DNA of 64,000 nt from the NCBI RefSeq assembly GCF_937936315.1, contig NZ_CALGWU010000054.1:16564-80563 (forward strand). Reading direction: 5' to 3'. This document shows, one piece after another, positions 58,323 to 64,000 of this stretch. The notes under the pieces were generated by a model. The model made no database searches, was not told where the DNA came from, and worked only from the letters and a program-made list of their open reading frames with translations. The stretch comes from an uncultured Capnocytophaga sp. Lineage in GTDB: Bacteria > Bacteroidota > Bacteroidia > Flavobacteriales > Flavobacteriaceae. Both the position numbers and the translations under genes were made by a program. How positions within the stretch are numbered: position 1 is the first letter of the stretch; each line of letters begins with the position of its first letter.

Positions 58323-58775
58323 TTATTTCATTAGTGCTTTTTTCACATTGGAAACGATAAGAGCTCCTACCGCAACGGCTACCAATATATATAAAGCGAT
58401 TAGACCTGTGCTTACCCATTTTCTCACGGATTCGCTAGCTTTTTTCACATCTTCACTTGCATTAGGTTCTGCAGCTCCTGAAGAGAAGATGTAGCCTAAA
58501 AGAAGAACCACTACGAAACCACCGGTATAGATAAGCGTTTTCTTAAGAGCTTTAGGAGATGAAGCGATGTTCATTCCTGCTGAAATAAGTACTGCAGCGA
58601 GGGTAATACCTAATAAAACATAGGTTAATACCAAAAGAGCTTGCTGAGCAGCATAGAAAGCATTAGTGTAATCGAGAGTATTGGGGTCTTTATCACTATT
58701 GAAAGACATAACTGCCCATAATACTACACCCACTACGCCTAAAGCTATTGCTGCGTATTTTGCTATTTTATACAT
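58323..58775 (-). CDS. Membrane protein of the exb operon, 150 aa
   Basis: Four hydrophobic helices (AALGVVGVVLWAVMSF, ALLVLTYVLLGITLAAVLIS, IYTGGFVVVLLLGYIF, GLIALYILVAVAVGALIV). No conserved catalytic residues. It sits between exbB and the first exbD with gaps of 28 and 6 bases, a position kept in many flavobacteria, so it is probably an accessory subunit of the motor. Family name not recognised. Confidence 0.8.
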   Translation of the reverse strand: MYKIAKYAAIALGVVGVVLWAVMSFNSDKDPNTLDYTNAFYAAQQALLVLTYVLLGITLAAVLISAGMNIASSPKALKKTLIYTGGFVVVLLLGYIFSSGAAEPNASEDVKKASESVRKWVSTGLIALYILVAVAVGALIVSNVKKALMK

Positions 58776-58803
58776 ACTAAAAGTTGTTTAATGGGTGAGT
58801 AAA

Positions 58804-59535
58804 TTATTTAATTTTTCTTGCTACTAAAAGGTCGATAAGAGAGATAGAAGCATCTTCCATATCGTTCACGATAGCGTCGATTTTAGCAATAATGTAGTTG
58901 TAGAATACTTGAAGGATCATCGCAACGATCAAACCGAATACGGTAGTAAGCAAGGCAACCTTGATATCACCAGCGATCAAAGAAGCATCCAAACCACCAG
59001 CAGAACTAATTTTATCGAAGGCTTCGATCATACCGATTACGGTTCCCATAAACCCTAACATCGGTGCGATAGAGATAAAGAGAGAAATCCAAGAAACGTT
59101 TTTCTCTAATTGTCCCATTTGGACACCACCGTAAGATACTACTGATTTTTCAACCATATCAATACCTTCAGAAGCACGATCTAAACCTTGATAGAAAATA
59201 GAGGCAACAGGTCCTTTAGTATCACGGCATACTTCTTTAGCTGCTTCAATACCTTTGCTATCTAGAGCTTGTTCGATGTCAGCAATCAACTTTTTAGAGT
59301 TGGTAGTTGCTAGATTAAGATAAATAATTCTCTCGATAGCTACTGCCAAACCGATGATCAAGCAGAGCAAGATAGGAGCCATATAGGCAGGACCACCTTC
59401 GATAAAACGCTCTTTAAATACTTGGTGGAAGCCTTTACTTTGTTGCGCTGCTTCAGCTGCTTCCTGAGCGCTAACCATAGCTACGTTTAAAATTAACATT
59501 GCTACTAGAAGTAGCTTAGATGACATTTTTTTCAT
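58804..59535 (-). CDS. exbB: ExbB/TolQ/MotA proton channel
   Basis: 243 aa. A cleavable signal peptide (ends VSAQE), then three membrane helices (APILLCLIIGLAVAIERIIYL, ISLFISIAPMLGFMGTVIGM, ALLTTVFGLIVAMILQVFYNY) with the conserved cytoplasmic loop between the first and second. It forms the pentameric channel around ExbD. First gene of the operon; the tRNA-Ser gene lies 66 bases upstream on the same strand. Confidence 0.93.
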   Translation of the reverse strand: MKKMSSKLLLVAMLILNVAMVSAQEAAEAAQQSKGFHQVFKERFIEGGPAYMAPILLCLIIGLAVAIERIIYLNLATTNSKKLIADIEQALDSKGIEAAKEVCRDTKGPVASIFYQGLDRASEGIDMVEKSVVSYGGVQMGQLEKNVSWISLFISIAPMLGFMGTVIGMIEAFDKISSAGGLDASLIAGDIKVALLTTVFGLIVAMILQVFYNYIIAKIDAIVNDMEDASISLIDLLVARKIK

Positions 59536-59601
59536 TTGTTTAATCTTTTAATTTGTTAGTTGATAATTTAATGTTTAATAATACTTTTTTTAGAAAAAAA
59601 G

Positions 59602-59689
59602 CAGAGAGGAAGGGATTCGAACCCTCGATACGCTTGTGGCGTATATACACTTTCCAGGCGTACTCCTTCGACCACTCGGACACCTCTCT
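59602..59689 (-). tRNA. tRNA-Ser (anticodon GGA)
   Basis: An 88-base gene on the minus strand. The acceptor stem AGAGAGG (59689-59683) pairs with CCTCTCT (59609-59603), and the discriminator is G. The D arm is TCC...GGA, the anticodon GGA is at 59655-59653 in a CTGGAAA loop, and there is a long class II variable arm as expected for serine. The T arm is GGGTTCGAATCCC. CCA is not encoded. It reads UCC and UCU codons. Confidence 0.95.
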
Positions 59690-59758
59690 CTATGCTGTTT
59701 CTGAATGCCAAAGTAACAAAATATTTTTCTATCTCACAAGTTTTTTCTTAATTTTTTA

Positions 59759-60787
59759 CTAAATTTCTCCGGCTATATTTTCTTCAAACTTGATTTTGAA
59801 CATTTTATAAGGGATATTTTTTCTAAGTAAAAGCATTAATTTTGTGATTGCAGACTCAGTTGTAAGGTCTTTTCCATCTATGATTCCCATCTTTTTGAGA
59901 GCTTCACTAGCCTCGTATTTACCCATCATCACACTACCACCGGAACACTGGGTTACATTGATTATGTATATTCCTTTTTCAATTGCTTTTTGCAAGCTTT
60001 CGAGGAACCATTCATCGGTAGGGGCGTTACCTGATCCATAAGTTTCTAAGACTACTCCTTTGAGATTTGGGATACTAAAGAATCCGTTGAGGACGGCAGG
60101 AGTAATGCCTGGGAACATTTTAAGGATTGCGACATTAGTTTCGAAGTTTTTCCATACTTCTAAGGTGTTATTATGTTTGCGTGGTAAGAGGTTTTCTTTC
60201 ATTACTTTTAAGTGTACTCCACTTTCTACTAATAGAGGGTAGTTGAAAGAGGCGAAGGCTTGAAAGTGTTCGGCATTTACTTTGGTTGTGCGATTGCCTC
60301 GGTAGAGCTTGTATTCAAAATAGAGTCCTACCTCTTGTATTACCGATTCACCATTCTCTTTTAAGGCAGCCAATTGTATGGAGGTAATGAGATTTTCTTT
60401 GGCATCGGTACGCAAATCGCCTATGGGTAGTTGTGATCCTGTGAATATTACGGGTTTGTTAAGGCCTTGTAGCATAAAGCTCAAGGCAGAAGCGGAATAA
60501 CTCATTGTATCACTACCATGAAGGACAACAAATCCATCGTAGTTGTTATATTCTTTTTCAATTACTTCGGCAATTGTGATCCAATGTTGTGGATTCATAT
60601 CGGAAGAGTCTATCACTTTTTCAAATGAATGTACAGATATATCACAATCTAAATGGGACAATTCGGGGATTCGTTTATAGAGATTATCGAACTCGAAAGC
60701 GCGTAAGGCTCCTGTTTGATAGTCCTTTATCATTCCGATTGTTCCTCCTGTATAGATAAGTAGTACTTTTGAATTATTAGTTTCCAT
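59759..60787 (-). CDS. ansA: Type I L-asparaginase
   Basis: 342 aa, no signal peptide, so cytosolic. The two Thr motifs are LLIYTGGTIGMI and VVLHGSDTMSYSASALSFML, and KENLITSIQLAAL, YGSGNAPTD and VTQCSGGSVMMGKYEAS complete the active site. It hydrolyses asparagine to aspartate and ammonia. It overlaps the acyltransferase gene upstream by 11 bases. Aspartate feeds fumarate for the reductase encoded elsewhere in this window, but no direct link is shown. Confidence 0.93.
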   Translation of the reverse strand: METNNSKVLLIYTGGTIGMIKDYQTGALRAFEFDNLYKRIPELSHLDCDISVHSFEKVIDSSDMNPQHWITIAEVIEKEYNNYDGFVVLHGSDTMSYSASALSFMLQGLNKPVIFTGSQLPIGDLRTDAKENLITSIQLAALKENGESVIQEVGLYFEYKLYRGNRTTKVNAEHFQAFASFNYPLLVESGVHLKVMKENLLPRKHNNTLEVWKNFETNVAILKMFPGITPAVLNGFFSIPNLKGVVLETYGSGNAPTDEWFLESLQKAIEKGIYIINVTQCSGGSVMMGKYEASEALKKMGIIDGKDLTTESAITKLMLLLRKNIPYKMFKIKFEENIAGEI

Positions 60788-61907
60788 CGAATTTATTTTT
60801 TACAGGATTGGCGTACATTTCTAAGAATTTTTTTTGAGAAAGGTCTTCAGATTTGCTTCGGTTGTTCATTCGGCGTTCAAACTGTCTAAATTCTTTTTCG
60901 TTGTAGTAATCTTTATATATAGAAGTTTTGTTGAGCAAATCATAAGCGATATAGTTAGCAGGAAACAATTTGTACTGCTGGTGAATCGCACGATCTAAGC
61001 ACTCGGCTAAGGCTTGTAGCTGTTTGTTTAGGTGTTGATGAGCCTTTTCTATAGCATCTATTTCCTCATATAAAGGTTGACCTACCGAAATATGCACACG
61101 CCCTTTTTGCCCCAATAGTCCTTGAATGATATTTTCGAAATCCTCTTTTTTAGATTTTACATACTCTACGCCGTTGTGTTGAGCGATGAGAGCAGGCAAT
61201 TTCAGTACATCGGTAGGGTCAAACTCATAGGAGATAGACATTGGTACGATATTGAGGGTTTTGAGGTATTGCAAAGAGGATACACCTTCAGGAGTATTTA
61301 GAGTGAGCATTTTCAAGACACCTTGCTGGGTGCGATCATCGCCATTTTTGGTACGCCCTTCGCGTTGTGCGATCCACACATTGCGGTGGTTCTCTGTAAT
61401 ACAATGATGTATAAATTCCGAAACCAATTTAGAATGCTCTAAAGCCTCACGAGGGGGCAAACTCCTATATATAATAATATTTCTATTGAGCATTGCTAAT
61501 ATCTTGAGATACTTTTTCTTAAGTAGATTATCGCCCATAGCCGATGCAGTCATTGAGAGATGATTGTCGTGCAAAGCCACATTTAGCAAAGAGGTATCTA
61601 AGATAATATCACGATGGTTAGAAACAAAAACATAAGCCTTTTTAGGGTCTAAAGCACTAAATCCATCGCAAGTAAATTCGGTAATACTTTTTTCGATTGC
61701 TTTAGTAACCACTTGGTACATTATATCCACCTGAAAATCGGATACTTTTTGGCAAGCGAGGAGTCTTTTCTCTCGTTGTGCAGGAGTATCTTCAGGAAAT
61801 GCATAAGCCATCATTGCACGAATCAAAGGAGTATCTTTAATTTGCAATAAGGCTTTAGGCACTTCGTCGTCATTAAACGGACGTATGGATTTAAAATAAT
61901 CGGTCAT
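60777..61907 (-). CDS. PlsC-like glycerolipid acyltransferase
   Basis: 376 aa. The motif VSNHRDIILDTSLLN (an HxxxxD box in NHRDIILD), the block IWIAQREGRTKNGDD and a later proline-rich IVPMSISYEF fit the 1-acyl-glycerol-phosphate acyltransferase superfamily. There is no clear membrane helix. It could act in phospholipid or ornithine-lipid synthesis; substrate not determined. Overlaps ansA by 11 bases and is 72 bases after tatD. Confidence 0.85.
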   Translation of the reverse strand: MTDYFKSIRPFNDDEVPKALLQIKDTPLIRAMMAYAFPEDTPAQREKRLLACQKVSDFQVDIMYQVVTKAIEKSITEFTCDGFSALDPKKAYVFVSNHRDIILDTSLLNVALHDNHLSMTASAMGDNLLKKKYLKILAMLNRNIIIYRSLPPREALEHSKLVSEFIHHCITENHRNVWIAQREGRTKNGDDRTQQGVLKMLTLNTPEGVSSLQYLKTLNIVPMSISYEFDPTDVLKLPALIAQHNGVEYVKSKKEDFENIIQGLLGQKGRVHISVGQPLYEEIDAIEKAHQHLNKQLQALAECLDRAIHQQYKLFPANYIAYDLLNKTSIYKDYYNEKEFRQFERRMNNRSKSEDLSQKKFLEMYANPVKNKFDGN

Positions 61908-61979
61908 TTCAGCGATTTTGTTTGCTTATTCTTTGTATAACGAAAGGCAAAGTAACGAAATATATTTGATAACACCTAA

Positions 61980-62741
61980 TTAAATGTTAAATATTTTTGT
62001 AGCATTCATATCGGTAAGGCGGGTTATTTCGCTTTCTGGAAGTTCATATATATCTGATAATTTTTCTACAACTTTCACGATATAAGCACTTTCATTACGC
62101 TTTCCGCGATAAGGCACTGGAGCTAGATAAGGACTATCAGTTTCTAAAACTATATGGCACAAATCAATATTTTTTAAAAACTGGTCGATTTTTCCATTTT
62201 TAAAAGTTACGACTCCTCCTATTCCTAAATGCAATCCATAACCAATAGCGCGATGGGCTTGCTCTTCAGTTCCCGTAAAGCAGTGAAAAACGCCAAAGAG
62301 GTCGCCGCTTTTTTCGGATTCTAAAACTTCAAAGACCTCATCAAAAGCCTCACGGCAATGAATTACTATGGGCAAATGATGTTTTTTTGCCAGCTGTATT
62401 TGCCAAGCGAAAGCTTCTTGTTGTTCTTTGAGGAAAGTTTTATCCCAATAGAGGTCGATGCCTATTTCGCCTATCGCACAAAAAGGATGTGTGGGCATTA
62501 AGGCTTCTACGTGAGCGAGCTCTTCTTTATAGTTCTCTTTTACACTACAAGGATGCAGACCGTTCATCAGGAAAACATAATCAGGGTATTCGTTTTTCAG
62601 TTGGAACATTCGCTGGGTATAACTTGCATCAATAGCAGGGATAAAGCAACGGGTTACGCCTGCTGCCTTTGCGCGCGCTATCATCTCAACGCGTTCGGTA
62701 TCAAATTCTTCTGAATATAAATGTGTATGGGTATCTATCAT
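61980..62741 (-). CDS. tatD: TatD-family metal-dependent hydrolase
   Basis: 253 aa, TIM-barrel. Metal ligands are visible: DTHTHLYSEEFD, the Glu in AIGEIGIDLYWD, HCREAFDEVF, HCFTGTEEQA and ETDSPYLAPVPYRGKRNE. It is a magnesium-dependent 3'-5' exonuclease used in DNA repair and turnover. Cytosolic. Starts 18 bases after the YhcG-type gene. Confidence 0.93.
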   Translation of the reverse strand: MIDTHTHLYSEEFDTERVEMIARAKAAGVTRCFIPAIDASYTQRMFQLKNEYPDYVFLMNGLHPCSVKENYKEELAHVEALMPTHPFCAIGEIGIDLYWDKTFLKEQQEAFAWQIQLAKKHHLPIVIHCREAFDEVFEVLESEKSGDLFGVFHCFTGTEEQAHRAIGYGLHLGIGGVVTFKNGKIDQFLKNIDLCHIVLETDSPYLAPVPYRGKRNESAYIVKVVEKLSDIYELPESEITRLTDMNATKIFNI

Positions 62742-62759
62742 TAGATCTTAGGACACGAG

Positions 62760-63815
62760 CTACAAACTCGCATCAGTGGTGTTTAATTGTTTTTCAATTT
62801 CTTCTATACTTGGCAAAGATGATTTGTAATCCTTTAATAACTGATCAAATAATTTATAAGATGAAATGCCTATTGGATTATGTATATCATCTAAGGTATA
62901 CTGGGCTACTACATCATTTTTATCTTTACAGATTAACAAGCCAATAGTAGGATTATCAGCTTCAGTGCGCAACTGTTTATTTATTGCTGTTACATAAAAT
63001 TTCAATTGCCCTATATGTTCAGGTTTAAACTTGGTTGTTTTGAGTTCTACCACTACATAACAGTGTAGTTGCACATTATAAAAAAGCAAATCGATATAAA
63101 AATCATCTCCTCCTACATTTATATGTACCTGTTTTCCATAGAAACAAAAGCCCTTCCCAAGCTCCAACAGAAACTTCGTCATATTATCTTCTAAATACTG
63201 TTGAAGTTCTTTTTCAGTATAACTTTCTGTTATTGAAAGAAAATCGAACACATAAGGGTCTTTAGTAAGTTCTTGGGCTAAATCGGAGGCAGCCATAGGC
63301 AGTTCTTGCTGAAAATTGGTGATCGCTTTCCCTTGTCGCTCATATAAATTCAGCCCCATTTGATGTTCCAATACCGACCGGCTCCAGTGGTTTTCTATTG
63401 TTTTATAAATGTAGAAAATAGCCTCTTGTATATCCTTACAACGCTGCATAATCATTAGATGATGCCCCCAAGGCACACTAAACAAAGAAACTTCTAATTG
63501 GGAAACAAGTTGTTTCCCAATTATATTTTGTTGATTATAAAACAAATACCATTGTCGCATTGATTTTAGGTTCCTATAAGAAAAACCTTTCATTGTAGGA
63601 AACATCTCACACAAATCAGCACTAAGCGTTTGCAAAAAACCATCGCCCCACTTGGATTGCGCTTGCTTTTCAACTATATCTTTTCCCATTTGCCAATAAA
63701 GGCGTAACAACTCACTATTTACTTGTATGGCTGCTTTTATTTGGCTTTGCTGTATTCTCTTTTTTAAGGATTGCAACCAGTCTTTGTAATCGGTAATGTT
63801 GGTTATTTCATTCAT
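62760..63815 (-). CDS. YhcG/DUF1016-family PD-(D/E)xK nuclease
   Basis: 351 aa. The N-terminal DUF1016 region has LLRLYWQMGKDIVEKQAQSK, FPTMKGFSYRNLKSMRQWYL and LEVSLFSVPWGHHLMIM. The C-terminal nuclease has DDFYIDLLFYN (Asp242) and YVVVELKTTKF (Glu257-x-Lys259), with Gln270. Members are widespread and sometimes occur near restriction or mobile elements, but many are isolated. The gene ends 19 bases upstream of tatD, and a partial gene ends 3 bases before its start, so it is inside a run of minus-strand genes. Confidence 0.88.
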   Translation of the reverse strand: MNEITNITDYKDWLQSLKKRIQQSQIKAAIQVNSELLRLYWQMGKDIVEKQAQSKWGDGFLQTLSADLCEMFPTMKGFSYRNLKSMRQWYLFYNQQNIIGKQLVSQLEVSLFSVPWGHHLMIMQRCKDIQEAIFYIYKTIENHWSRSVLEHQMGLNLYERQGKAITNFQQELPMAASDLAQELTKDPYVFDFLSITESYTEKELQQYLEDNMTKFLLELGKGFCFYGKQVHINVGGDDFYIDLLFYNVQLHCYVVVELKTTKFKPEHIGQLKFYVTAINKQLRTEADNPTIGLLICKDKNDVVAQYTLDDIHNPIGISSYKLFDQLLKDYKSSLPSIEEIEKQLNTTDASL

Positions 63816-63818
63816 AAA

Positions 63819-64000
63819 TTATGAGTTTATTTTCTTCTTCCATTGCTTGCCATAAATGGCATAATAGATATCTTCTTCGTAATATTTGTAGAAACCAGGT
63901 TCTTTGTTGGCAATAAAAAAGGCTTCTTTTTCTTTGAGGAATTTCGTGAGTAACTCCTTGTTCTCTGGCTTTTCCATTTCTTTTTCCAAATTCTTAAACA
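63819..64000 (-). CDS. Partial protein, C-terminal 59 aa (runs off right edge)
   Basis: A minus-strand frame enters at the right edge and ends in TAA at 63821-63819. The fragment is charged and ends YYAIYGKQWKKKINS, with FFIANKEPGFYKYYEED before it. It stops 3 bases before the ATG of the YhcG-type nuclease, so the two are probably in one operon. The family is not recognised from this part. Confidence 0.6.
   Translation of the reverse strand, partial: FKNLEKEMEKPENKELLTKFLKEKEAFFIANKEPGFYKYYEEDIYYAIYGKQWKKKINS

Overview
The window looks like a chromosome segment from a member of the Flavobacteriaceae, most probably Capnocytophaga. Four things point there: a complete SusC/SusD-type polysaccharide utilisation locus; the Bacteroidota promoter pattern TTTG-N19/20-TAnnTTTG in front of many genes with no Shine-Dalgarno sites; lipoproteins with acidic residues close behind the lipidated Cys (one carries Cys-Ser-Lys-Asp-Asp-Glu, which fits the surface-export signal described in C. 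canimorsus); and housekeeping genes typical of flavobacteria (BshB1, fused DAHP synthase-chorismate mutase, SdhCAB, gliding-type ExbB/ExbD). The genus is an inference; no rRNA gene is present.

Layout. 1-2.8 kb: a very AT-rich run of small minus-strand genes. Two resemble DUF1871 and DUF5958, one is a decayed duplicate, and one 54-aa gene is easily missed. It reads as an orphan immunity-type gene array. 2.9-19.3 kb: a fructan (levan/inulin) utilisation locus on the minus strand, in the order SusC, SusD, DUF4960 surface glycan-binding protein, endo-type GH32, exo-type GH32, fructose permease, fructokinase, fructose-sensing hybrid two-component regulator. The gene order matches the Bacteroides thetaiotaomicron BT1754-BT1763 locus. 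It is interrupted between the two GH32 genes by a 1.1-kb block in which a SemiSWEET sugar transporter gene lies between two direct copies of an internally deleted IS1595-type element; an 11-bp direct repeat flanks the whole block. 19.6-24.1 kb: a divergent plus-strand set with a PCMD-type lipoprotein, two near-identical beta-barrel proteins (the second frameshifted) and a Thr-rich repeat lipoprotein. 24.1-27.3 kb: a copper module (AraC-type regulator with a CxxC segment, and CopA with a duplicated metal-binding domain).

27.3-44.1 kb: mostly core genes: DAHP synthase/chorismate mutase, DyP peroxidase, AddA/RecB-like helicase-nuclease, a predicted ATPase, a BNR-repeat lipoprotein, a MoxR-type ATPase, a GH109-type Gfo/Idh/MocA protein, a BioF-like enzyme, and sdhCAB. 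44.2-46.7 kb: an AT-rich three-gene cassette (AAA/ABC-type ATPase, PD-(D/E)xK-like nuclease, lipoprotein) lying between two near-identical terminators just downstream of sdhB. This is the best candidate for an undescribed, possibly defensive, system. 46.7-64 kb: DUF4254, glutathione peroxidase, DUF535, BshB1, NqrM-like, an ECF sigma factor, an SMI1-SUFU fusion, PurA, a Fur homologue, a Pif1-like helicase with a C-terminal HTH, an outer-membrane barrel, an ExbB-ExbD-ExbD energiser, tRNA-Ser(GGA), asparaginase, an acyltransferase, TatD and a YhcG/DUF1016-family nuclease, with a partial gene running off the right edge.

How the genes work together in the fructan locus (inferred from the family). 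The endo-GH32 and the glycan-binding lipoproteins act at the surface. SusC/D import oligosaccharides, and the exo-GH32 releases fructose in the periplasm. The permease and kinase take fructose into glycolysis, and the hybrid regulator senses periplasmic fructose. Several start codons were moved downstream of the longest reading frame because a promoter or an interspersed repeat overlaps the longer version.
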